The notes beneath the pieces are model-generated. The model was given only the letters and a program-made list of their open reading frames with translations. It did no database searches and had not been told where the DNA came from. A stretch of 64,000 nt of DNA from Bathelium albidoporum (lineage: Eukaryota > Ascomycota > Dothideomycetes > Trypetheliales > Trypetheliaceae): positions 27,552-91,551 of the forward strand of contig JAGFVP010000105.1 of NCBI GenBank assembly GCA_021031095.1. The letters are read 5' to 3'. The position numbers and the translations under genes are program-made. This document shows positions 54,861 through 64,000 of this stretch, piece by piece (within the stretch, counting starts at the first letter, position 1; the number at the start of each line of letters is the position of its first letter).

Positions 54861-57560
54861 TCAAGATGTCAGCTCTCCACCACCAACGCTCTTCTTAATC
54901 TCTCCAATGGCCTTGTATCGATGCTCGCTCTCTGCAAATAACGCTTCAATCAGATCTATAATCTCGCTCGCTTCGTACTCCAGTCGCAATTCCGATTCTT
55001 TCCACATGTAAACAATATCTGCCAAAGAGCTGTCCATGATTTGCCCCAGATATTGGAACTTGAACCAATTTGGTATCACATAAAGCGTCATGTCGCTGGC
55101 AACGCTTCCGTCCGGGTTCTTCTGCACGAACAAATCATTGAGCTGGCTGATTTCATCGCAAAAATGACGCAGACGTTGCGACTCCTCCTCGCCAATATTG
55201 GACATGTCCTCGATGTCGGCAATTACCTTGCTGATGACGGTAAAGACCAGCGACCCTACAGACTGCAATAAAGCAGAGCGTGAAAGAATGTCCTTCCACT
55301 GGTCGTGAACGTCGCGGATGCGATTGATGGTCGTAGCGACAGCACTGTCGCATTCGGCTGCAAAGGGCGGCTCGGTGCAGTTGGCAAAGCCCCGAGCACC
55401 GTTCAGGAGATCTCGTAAGGTAGTTCTCTGGGACTCCATTTCCTGCCCGTACGCACGTCGGCTGAGGCTATCCAGAGCTTTGATGTCAAGCTCCAGCTTT
55501 AACTTGGTGGCTGGCTTAGCATTGCCACGCGAACTGGGGCGCTCATCCTTTTGCGCCTGTTCGCGTGACAAAGAACGAAGCCGATCCGACAGACGGGCGC
55601 TATCGTTGTAGAGGAACATGTTACTGGCTGGAAGGGTGGAGTAGCACGTCGAAGCTGTTGCGCGATACAGAGCGAGAATCAGCGTGGGGATTGGGTAGAG
55701 TCCTGCTGCTGCATGGGTGATGGTTGACTGGGAGAATCTTGATTTCACATTAGCCACATCTTTTACTCGTTGGGCCAGAAAACCTACTCTGGCTTTGCAA
55801 AATCCTCGGCATCTGCTAATACTTGCAAGATGATTTCGATCAGTGCGTCTGGAACCGAGGTCACTGTCAACATTTCTCTGAGGGTAATCTCTTGCTTTGC
55901 TGGCACCTGAGAAAAGGCTTTGGATCCATTGGCTTTATTGGCTTTGTGTATTTGTTTCTTTGGTTCAATAGGACTGTGAGAAATTTCGGGGGGTTGATGG
56001 TTATCATCTTCCCATCCCCATGCGTCTTCTTCATCGGCGCCATTTACTTTTTGATCCGCATCTTGTGATGACTCTGAATCGTGGGCCGTTTCTGGAGCGT
56101 CTTCCATGTCCCAAGCACTCGTATCCTCGTCATCTTCGTCATCAGCCTCTGCGGATGGATTTGGTTTTTTATCTTTGCCATCAGCCTCATCCCATGCTGT
56201 ATCCCAGTCATCATTGGCTTGCTCGTGACCTCCTCTCATTACATCATCTTTGGCAACCATTTCTGTTTCGACCCGTTCTACTACCCTTGTCTCACTAAGG
56301 CCCTTTAACATGGTCTGTCTTGCTGCATTAAGGGTCCTCTCTTTACGTTTCGTGAGCCATGTTCTTGGTGCTGTCTCGACCCAGTCCGCTAAGGCTTCTC
56401 CCCCTGCCCATCCAAATTTCTCGATGGTTTCTGCAGTATTATTGATCTTCTGAAGAAGGCTTTCAAAACTTTGCATCTGGTCGAGAGACGAAGGCACCTC
56501 CGATTCCAACCAGCTTTTGATAAAGTGTAGAATAAGAGGCGGCAGGAGCGTAGATGAGAGGGGAGTTGTGAATGGGTTCGGCAAAAACTCTTTGAACCAT
56601 TGAATGAGCTTCGAAAAGTCCTCCAATGCGTCTCCCACATGAGCATTATTGGGTATAGAAGTTTTTTCAAGTGTGCCTTCTTCCTCAGTCACTTTGAACT
56701 CCAGAGACTCGCATGACTGGGTCCTGGCCAGAGCAAAGCGAGATCGTACTGTCTTGGTCACGTCTTTGCAGAAATGGTCCACAGTTTCATCAAGAATCTC
56801 CAGTCTGGCCAATGCTATAGCAACGTCTTCCATCGACAGAGAATATGAATCTCCTGCGTTTGTTTACATTAGCAATGATTCTGGCCATTCGAGAGTCTCT
56901 CTTACGCTCGACTTTCTTGTGAATCGTAATTCGTGATTGCTCCTTAGCAAAGTGGACAAGCGTATGCCATCTCTCCAAGGTTTCTTTTACAAGATCGTCT
57001 CTGAGTCGCTTCGCCCGATCTTGCAGGAGGTCATAGACTTGAGCGCTACCTGCCAAGCTATCGTCGGCTAGTATCTTGCCAACTCGCTCCAGTCCATCCA
57101 ATGCAGCTTGTATATCCTTTGTGACCATAGAATTTTGAGCATCATTCAAGACCTTTGAAGCCTCCTTGATTCCAGTCAATTTCTCCGAGAGTATCTCATT
57201 AAAAGCGAGTTCTTCCTTCAAGAGCCCGACTTGACTTGAAGCATCGTTTATCTTGTCATCCAATGCCTTGCTTGCCTCCGCTTGTTGTACGATCTCCCGA
57301 GCTGTCGCTTTTGAACGTTCAATATCCGCCTGAAGCTGTTTCGCTTGAGCAATCCAGCCATCAATGTCGGGGGCAGCTTCGCGACTCAGATCTCGGATGC
57401 TTGTCTTGACTTCATCTTTGGCGCTGTCCAAGGCTTGCAGGAGGCGAGGGAGCGTGTCGGTTGAGAGTTCTGCTGAGGCAACATCTTCTGAATCTGGATA
57501 GTTGCCGCGCTGGACGGATTGAAGAATGGCATCAGAAATTTCCTCGGACGACGGTGCCAT
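54861..57560 (-). CDS. ZW10/Dsl1-type vesicle-tethering and kinetochore protein
   Basis: Three exons, 57560..56906, 56853..55788 and 55737..54861, splice in frame to 865 residues, normal for fungal ZW10 homologues. The N-terminal part (1-220) is helical coiled coil (AAPDIDGWIAQAKQLQADIE, then LVKETLERWHTLVHF). The middle contains a long acidic, Trp-rich disordered region (residues ~420-500, with DDWDTAWDEADG, DTSAWDMEDA, DAWGWEDDN), a layout that resembles the Dsl1 lasso used to capture COPI coat. The C-terminal part (LLNGARGFANCT, VISKVIADIEDMSNIGEEES, YVIPNWFKFQYLGQIMDSSL, EASEIIDLIEALFAES) matches the ZW10 C-terminal domain. Role: ER-Golgi retrograde tether (Dsl1/NRZ complex). Introns have GCTAAT branch points. 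Divergent from the M16 peptidase gene. Confidence 0.85.
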
Positions 57561-58138
57561 GGAAAGGTGCAGGGTTCATGTTCGACCGCAGGTAGGATTT
57601 AACAGTATCGAACCTGGATGAGATGTTGTGGAACCTCTCCTTTGACCGGCAGCTCCCCGCATTCACCACCATCACTCCAGTCCCAATGATGATCTAGACA
57701 TGACGACCAATCAGGTTCACGCAAGTGCTGGAATTTTTGGGTCTAGATATCTACGTAGCCAAGGCAGACATATGGATGGCGGGCTGTTCGGGCTCAGCTG
57801 ACCATCTTTGTTGCGGCGGTTACGACACTGCCGACTAGGCAACTCCGTAGAGTAGCTGCCTATTTGCGCTTGAAATCTCTCATGTCGCCATCGTGCGTTT
57901 GCGAGAACAAGACTGTAAACAAATTACCACAGGATACCTCAAAAGCGTGGCGCCAATCTGGCCGTTTGCTCTGGTCTTCGGCTGGATCTTTTCGATTACG
58001 CAAGCCCAACTCTCTCATGTCGAAAACTCCAGCATCCCACTCAACGTGTTTCAAGACTTCTATTGGAATACTTGCGAGGCACCTCTAGCAGCACAGGACT
58101 ATCTTCAGGGACTAGGAGCGTCCACTTCGAAGACCGAA
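57561..58138. promoter_or_regulatory. Divergent region between ZW10-like and M16 peptidase genes
   Basis: 578 bp between two divergent starts. The peptidase frame stays open upstream to 57893, but the extra 82 codons show no family similarity and probably represent 5' UTR. Confidence 0.4.
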
Positions 58139-61100
58139 ATGCCGGCCATGAAAGAAGCGCGACCCCGTTTCAGGACGATCCAGAAGTTCAAACCTGACTA
58201 TGCCCCGCCCACATTCTCACAGTATGAGTCCACTCGGACTGGCATGAGAGTTGTAGTCGTCGACCAGCAAGGCCCTAAAGTCTATGGGTATTTTGCGCTT
58301 GCTACAGAGATCCATGATGATTCTGGAGCACCCCATACCTTGGAGCACCTCTGCTTCATGGGCTCCAAAAGCTACAAGTACAAAGGTGTCTTGGACAAGT
58401 TGGCTACGAGGGCATACTCTACTACTAACGCCTGGACAACGACTGACCACACTGCCTACACCCTTGAGACTGCGGGGTGGGATGGCTTTGCCCAGATCCT
58501 TCCGATTTATCTTGAACACGTCCTTCTCCCCACGCTGACAGATTCGGGATGCATCACTGAAGTCTGGCATGTAGATGGCACTGGCCATGACGCTGGCGTC
58601 GTCTATTCAGAAATGCAAGCCATACAGAACACGCAGGGCGAGCTTATGGACTTGCGCGCACGAAGATTTTTGTATCCAGAAGGCATCGGTTTCCGCTACG
58701 AAACCGGTGGGATGATGGAGAACCTTCGACACCTCACGGCTGACCGCATTCGTCAATTCCATCGCGACATGTATCAGCCGAAGAATCTGTGCTTGGTACT
58801 CATAGGTGAGGTCAATCATGAAAACATGCTTCAGATATTAGATGATTTTGAGGATACAATCATTGGTGACATCCTTCCGCCTGATGCTCCTTTTACAAGA
58901 CCATGGATCGATTCGAAGCAAGCGCCGCCTCTGCCACAAACCATTGTTGAAAAAGTAACATTTCCTGAAGAAGACGAATCATCTGGAGAAATTTTGATTG
59001 GATTTCTCGGTCCCAGTTGTAACGATCACAAATCAAGCTCATCGTTGGAGGTTCTGCTCTCATATCTTGCCGGTTCGTCCGTTACTGTCCTCGAGAATAC
59101 GTTAGTAGAGAAGGAACAGCTTTGCAGCATGGTCTACTACCAGACCGACGTTCGACCGAGCATGGTGATCTGGTTTACTCTTACCGGAGTCGAGACGGGA
59201 AGACTTGAAGCTGTCGAGAAGCGCTTTTTCGAGATTTTACGCGAGACCACGGCCAAACCACTGGACATGGATTACCTTTCAGAATGTCTCAATAGATTCA
59301 TCCGGCAAATCAAGTTCAGCGGTGAGGGTTCTGCAAACTTTTTCGCGGACATTGTCATCCAAGATCATCTTTTCGGAAATAGAGACGGTTCTGATCTGAG
59401 AGTCATCGAGAGCTTGAGGCTTATGGAAGATTTGAAGGAATGGAACGACGAACAATGGCGAAGCTTCATGCGGACGTGGCTCACAGATGCCCATCACATA
59501 TCCATGCTTGGCACGCCTTCAACTGAAATGGCGAAGAAGCTTGACTCTGAGGAGAAAGCGCGTGTCAAATCTCAGAAAGACCGCCTGGGAGAAGAGGGAC
59601 TGAAAAAAATGCAGGAAAGGTTAGATGCAGCGAAAGCCGCAAACGACAAAGAGATTCCAGACTCTGTATTCGATCAATTCCCAGTTCCTGGCATCGAGTC
59701 CATCCATTTTATCCCCACGGTGACAGCACGTTCCGGCTTTGCCCGAAAAATGGGCAAGCTGGAGAATGACATACAACAAATTATTGATAATGAAGCTTCT
59801 GATTTGCCTCTTTTCATTCATTTTGAACATATTCCCTCCAATTTTGTTTCCTTGAGAGTGGTGCTGTCTACAAGCCCAATACCCGTAAATCTCAAACCTC
59901 TTCTTTCCTTGTATCTGATGAATTTCTTTGCTACACCGGTGATGAAGGATGGGAAACGCATCGATTTCGAGGACGCCACCATCCAATTGGAAAAGGACAC
60001 GGTTGGCTACAGCTTCGAGACCGGTCCCAGCAATAGCGAACTCTTACAGCTACGATTCCAAGTCGAGCCGGACAAATACGAAACTGCAATCAAGTGGATC
60101 AAGACCTATTTGCTGGACAGTGTGTTTGACGTGACAAGATTAAAAGCGTCCCTTGCCAAGATGCTAGCGGATATTCCCGAGGAGAAACGAAGCGGCAGTC
60201 GAATGCTGCGGGCTGTTGATGCCATGATCCACTTATCTCCACTATCCAGTGCTCGCGCGCGAACTACGCTATCAAAGGCACTCTATCTGAAGCGGCTCAA
60301 TCGGCTGCTCGAAGAAGAACCGCAACGGGTGCTTGCAGATCTCGAGACGGTGCGAAAATCACTGTGCCAATTTTCCAACTTCCGCGTCCTGGTGATATCA
60401 AATATCGAACGACTCCCTAACCCGGTATCTGCATGGAAGTACCTTGTCTCATCTTTCGACGACACAAAACTGCTCAGACCCCTCGATAAAGTACGAAACG
60501 TACTCAGCGATAGAGGGCGAAACCTTGGGGGCAGTTCCTACGTTGTTCCGATCCCAGCGGTTGACTCAAGCTTCGCCCTCCTTACAAGCAAAGGTGTCGA
60601 CTCATATTGGCACCCGAAACTGCCCGCGCTCATGGTTGCGACGTCCTATCTTGATGCTGTTGAGGGGCCCATGTGGGTTGCAATACGCGGTGACGGGTTG
60701 GCGTACGGCACAAGCTTTCTCCGCGGTGTTGAGTCTGGCTGGCTCAGTTTCAACATCTATCGGTCCCCGGACGCTTTCAAAGCTTTCTCGGCCGCCCGCG
60801 AGCAAGTGCAAGGCTTTGCTAACGGCACCACGGCGTTCAATGAACTGGCACTGGAAGGCGCCATTAGCAGCATTATACTGGGCTTTGCCGATACACAGCC
60901 CACGATGGGAAGTGCAGCAGCTTGTAGTTTTGTTGATCAAGTCGTGACGGAGCTGGGCAAGGGCTACAAGGATGAGATGCTGAAAAGGGTGCGGACGGTG
61001 AAGGAAGACGAGATCAGAGAGGCCATGCGAGACTTCGTGCTGCCTGTGTTCAAGCCAGAAACAGCAAACCTTGTTGTGACCTGCTCACCCATCATGCAAG

Positions 61101-61358
61101 AGGTACGGCGGAATGAGTATGTAGGATTCAAAACGTGGTATGCTAACAGAGACGCAGGAGCTGGTCACGAATTTTGAGAAGGCGGGCTTCAAACCTAAGG
61201 TTGAGCCACTGTCCGCTTTTTACGACGACTACGGGCTTGAAGGCAAGGAGGGAGAAGAAGACCTTGACGAGGAAGAAGAAGAGGACGAGGATGGTGAGGA
61301 TGGTGAAGAAGGCGAGTCTGATGCGGACGAGAACGAAGGCGATGAATCAGCGGAATAG
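58139..61358 (+). CDS. M16-family zinc metallopeptidase (YOL098C-like)
   Basis: Exons 58139..61102 and 61158..61358 (GTACGG...ACGCAG intron) splice in frame to 1054 residues. The start MPAMKEARPRFRTIQKF fits the family N-terminus. The inverted zinc motif HTLEH (in GAPHTLEHLCFMGS, residue ~65) and the downstream Glu in GVVYSEMQAIQ define an active M16 site. Homologous non-catalytic M16 repeats follow across the rest, as in insulysin-like and presequence-protease-like enzymes that degrade peptides inside a clamshell. The closest type is the fungal YOL098C/SPAC3H1.02c group, thought to be cytosolic; substrate unknown. Splicing at 61103 replaces a short readthrough end with a conserved NFEKAGFKPKVEPLSAFYDD tail and a strongly acidic C-terminus (~35 of 45 residues Asp/Glu/Gly). 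This is a conserved gene, outside the metabolite clusters. Confidence 0.92.
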
Positions 61359-61729
61359 GATAGATACCCGTAGTCTGGTACCCGTGCTGCTGCAGTCTTA
61401 GATAAGATGGGCCCGTCTGGGTTGACCACATAGGCCGCTCAGTCCATGTGCCATGAATGCAGGATCGTGCGCCATGCAAATGTACACTGCGAGGCCAAAA
61501 AGAAAATACGCAGTCGTGGTTCGTGGCGGGCCGCCCCCAGTGCTTGGCGTGGCACATTGGCCGGAACCACGTCAGAGAGCCGCCTGCTCACCTGTCGTGT
61601 CGACGCCGAAGTACCTGAGTAGCCAACACTTCCACTGACCTTAAGCGCCCTTGCTCAACAGCTGAACCCCACCCACCCTCTGTACCCTCTTCTGCAAACG
61701 TGCCTCCAGCCTCCCCATGCTCGTCAGCA
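61359..61729. other. Intergenic
   Basis: Region between the peptidase and the Ser/Pro-rich protein gene, transcribed in the same direction. Nothing recognised. Confidence 0.4.
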
Positions 61730-64000
61730 ATGCCGTCCAGAACAGAAAATAGTCGGCGGAAAAAGGATCGTGATCGCGAAAAGGACGACAAGAGGTCCTC
61801 CAAGGACAAGCACTCCAAGTCCTCCCATTCCACCCGCACTCGCAGGCGCACTTCCTCCCCACGCCAAAAGTCCTATGAATCCCTCGAGCGATCCAGGACG
61901 GCGCCGTCCGATCGCCACTCGACCTCGACTCCGCCGCTGCGAATGGCGGTCCCGGAGCTGGAGCGTCGCCCGTCAACTGCGTCGCCGGGTAGCTCGCGAA
62001 CCGGGAGCGTTCCATATCCCACCTTCTCAAAAGCGCATAGCAAGGAAGCTATCGGAGCCCGAGACATCAATCCACGCCTGTCACTCTACACCCCGGAACA
62101 CACAGATGTTGGACAAGACGGTTCTGGTGGTGACCGGTCGGCCTCACCCAAGAACGTGGGTGTGACCGGCCAGGCTCCCCCGAGCCCTCCACTGACGAAC
62201 ACCGAGGGAGACGTGAGCCGGAAATCAAGTGGAGTTAACATGAGGAAAGTTGCAGAGAGCGCCAAGGAGGAAATGGAGACGGGCCGACGGAGCATGGAAA
62301 GCGGAACAAGACCTATGAGAAGCCGGGAATTCACGGCTTCTCAATCAGGCTTAAGAAATACCACTGATGCAAATGGTGAATCGCAAGTTTCGACGTCGAA
62401 CGAGTCGGGCAGCACGACCTTCACGCAAGGCAGGCGTTCAAATGTACGCTCGGTATCTGGACCAAGTACGCACGCATCCTATCGCTCCGCGTCCGATTCA
62501 GATCGAACATCCATCGCCCCGGAACAGCCTACGACAAGTCGATTAGCTCCTCAAGTCATATCGGAGCAGGAGCCTTCCGAGGAAGCAGAAGGCGTGGACT
62601 CCCCCAGCACACCCACAGCTCGATCTCAAATCTTCTCTCCTAGTCTAGGACAAGATCACACTGATCCAGCAGTCGTGAATGTTACAGATACCACCAGAGA
62701 TCCGCTACAAGGCTCGCGTCCAGATTCGGTACCTGTCTCGTCCGTAAACTTTGCACCACCACCTCCTCCACCGCCGCCGCCGCCGCCACCTCCACCTCCA
62801 ATGGTCAGCCCAGGCGATGCTCCCCGTGTAGACTACCTAATGCAAAAGGGTGGGTTGTCGCATCTGATACCGAAAAGCTTGTTGGCAGCAATTCGTCCTC
62901 AAGAACCCGTACAATCGTATCAGTTCTACTGCTCACCAAAACCATACAACCCTGCGCCGCTGGACGTCTTTGCACCCCTTTCCAAGTTACTAGACGACTA
63001 CATCCAGGTTATTCAGACACATGGTTCATTGGCTGTTGCCACTGGATACAAGTCCGTAGCGCGGCGATTACTGGATCGACTAGAAGAGGTATTCCAACGC
63101 AATATCTCCTCAGAGACATGTGATTGCCTTATGTGTCAACAAAATCCACCGCCAAATCCAGCTTCTGATGAAGATAAGGGAATCAGTTGGGGTGAAATCT
63201 TAGAGCTCGTGTCGGGTCGCCGGGAATTACCCCAATGGCCCCCTTTCACCATCAATCCAGATTCTGCAGGTCTTGGTATCTCTGGAATGGATCAGAAGAC
63301 GCCGATGCAAACACTGGACATTGATGTGCCCGACGAATTCCGCGAAGCTTACATTGATCATAGCAAAAAGACCAAAACAGCGGTTCAGAATTGGCTTGCC
63401 AGCCAGCCCGAAACACGGTCAAGTCCCCCTGACGAAGTCGACGACGAGACGTTGACCTTTGCCATGTTTACTCGTTTAGAATCTCAAACACGACTCCTTT
63501 TCCTCTCTCTGCTCAAAGGAACAAATCTGTTATCCAAGTCTCGCACACCAACTCCACTGAACGATAATGGTCCTCAAGCAGAACTCATAGCCAAAGCCTC
63601 ACTTGCAATAACCCGACTCTATCGCCTTGCTCGTTCTCCTCGTGACCCCGAAACGGCCCTTTTCCTCCTCCAAAATCCACAGATACACAATGTCCTGGCA
63701 ACAATTGCCGCCATCTCCACGCACGAATGGGACATCCTCGTCTCTGGCCGGTTCAATGGCTTCCTCTGGAGCGGTGCCGAAATGCTTCCCGGTCAAGGCT
63801 TCACCTCCCCCTCCATCTCTCGCGGCCCTTCGCGCGGTCCCACCGCCGGACCAACCAGCCGCACTACCACACCCTTCAGCACCGGCAACGGGCCTTCACG
63901 CGGCACAACGCCCTTCTGGGACCCTAACCCGTACCCACAAAACATCCCTTCGCGCGGGCCCACCCCCGCCTCAGCCGGCCCTCGCGCCACCCACTTCCCT
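61730..64000 (+). CDS. Conserved Ser/Pro-rich fungal protein with polyproline tract (partial, runs off right edge)
   Basis: From ATG 61730 one frame stays open to the end of the window (757 codons, no stop). The first ~340 residues are basic and Ser-rich, probably disordered (MPSRTENSRRKKDRDREKDD at the start). A run of 15 Pro (62756-62800) follows. Then comes a folded part with VDYLMQKGGLSHLIPKSLL, KLLDDYIQVIQTHGSLAVAT, YKSVARRLLDRLEEVF and CDCLMCQQ, a Cys-containing motif of possible metal-binding type. The last part seen is rich in SRGP-type repeats. I recognise it as a conserved fungal protein but not its function. Polyproline tracts usually bind profilin, SH3 or WW domains. No intron seen in this part. 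Confidence 0.75.
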   Translation, partial: MPSRTENSRRKKDRDREKDDKRSSKDKHSKSSHSTRTRRRTSSPRQKSYESLERSRTAPSDRHSTSTPPLRMAVPELERRPSTASPGSSRTGSVPYPTFSKAHSKEAIGARDINPRLSLYTPEHTDVGQDGSGGDRSASPKNVGVTGQAPPSPPLTNTEGDVSRKSSGVNMRKVAESAKEEMETGRRSMESGTRPMRSREFTASQSGLRNTTDANGESQVSTSNESGSTTFTQGRRSNVRSVSGPSTHASYRSASDSDRTSIAPEQPTTSRLAPQVISEQEPSEEAEGVDSPSTPTARSQIFSPSLGQDHTDPAVVNVTDTTRDPLQGSRPDSVPVSSVNFAPPPPPPPPPPPPPPPMVSPGDAPRVDYLMQKGGLSHLIPKSLLAAIRPQEPVQSYQFYCSPKPYNPAPLDVFAPLSKLLDDYIQVIQTHGSLAVATGYKSVARRLLDRLEEVFQRNISSETCDCLMCQQNPPPNPASDEDKGISWGEILELVSGRRELPQWPPFTINPDSAGLGISGMDQKTPMQTLDIDVPDEFREAYIDHSKKTKTAVQNWLASQPETRSSPPDEVDDETLTFAMFTRLESQTRLLFLSLLKGTNLLSKSRTPTPLNDNGPQAELIAKASLAITRLYRLARSPRDPETALFLLQNPQIHNVLATIAAISTHEWDILVSGRFNGFLWSGAEMLPGQGFTSPSISRGPSRGPTAGPTSRTTTPFSTGNGPSRGTTPFWDPNPYPQNIPSRGPTPASAGPRATHFP

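Noticed and set aside
57893..58138. Upstream in-frame extension of the M16 peptidase (82 residues)
   Set aside because: No similarity to the family N-terminus; MPAMKEARPRF fits the usual start.
61195..61557. Antisense frames over the acidic tail of the M16 peptidase (Ser- and Pro/Arg-rich)
   Set aside because: They mirror the GAA/GAG-rich coding strand; composition artefacts without motifs.
1..64000. CRISPR arrays, bacterial operons, rRNA genes or viral insertions
   Set aside because: None seen; the window is eukaryotic (fungal) throughout, and tandem repeats lack CRISPR-like regular spacers.

Overview
The window is genomic DNA of a filamentous ascomycete (Pezizomycotina). Coding regions are split by 44-171 nt GT-AG introns with CTAAC/CTGAC-type branch points. 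Fungal-only families are present (UstYa/DUF3328, PTH11-like rhodopsin-domain protein, highly reducing polyketide synthase, bZIP-ankyrin regulator). Transposon relics are full of transition-type stops of the kind left by repeat-induced point mutation. I cannot name the species. All exon structures were worked out by eye.

The left part (1-20.6 kb) is accessory DNA. A BTB/POZ gene runs off the left edge. It is followed by a decayed pogo/Fot1 element with matching terminal inverted repeats and TA target sites, which itself carries a nested solo LTR. From 3.9 to 14.3 kb there is a compact gene group not explained by the polyketide cluster: two UstYa-type (DUF3328) membrane oxidases, a rhodopsin-domain membrane protein, a class II O-methyltransferase and a membrane-anchored tyrosinase. 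In the middle is a 58-residue secreted peptide gene with its own TATA box and a GC-rich palindrome. UstYa proteins plus tyrosinase plus methyltransferase plus a small secreted peptide is the toolkit of fungal cyclic RiPPs (ustiloxin/phomopsin type), so I propose a candidate, apparently undescribed, RiPP-like locus. A second solo LTR, a secreted Cys-rich protein, an F-box gene, a minisatellite block and a dead Tc1/mariner element separate it from the next cluster.

The middle part (21-52.2 kb) is a polyketide locus. It holds a 2427-residue HR-PKS (KS-AT-DH-degenerate MT-ER-KR-ACP), a divergently transcribed alpha/beta hydrolase likely to release or transfer the chain, three P450s, an SDR with a GC-AG intron, two FAD-linked oxidases and a bZIP-ankyrin (ToxE-like) regulator. 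The right end of the locus carries the relic of a second HR-PKS (ER-KR-ACP only).

The right part (53-64 kb) is conserved housekeeping DNA: a Pcc1-type KEOPS subunit, a small membrane protein, a ZW10/Dsl1-type tethering protein, an M16 metallopeptidase with an acidic tail, and a Ser/Pro-rich conserved protein running off the right edge. The change from relic PKS to housekeeping genes marks the cluster boundary. Long stretches with no recognised gene are listed as such.
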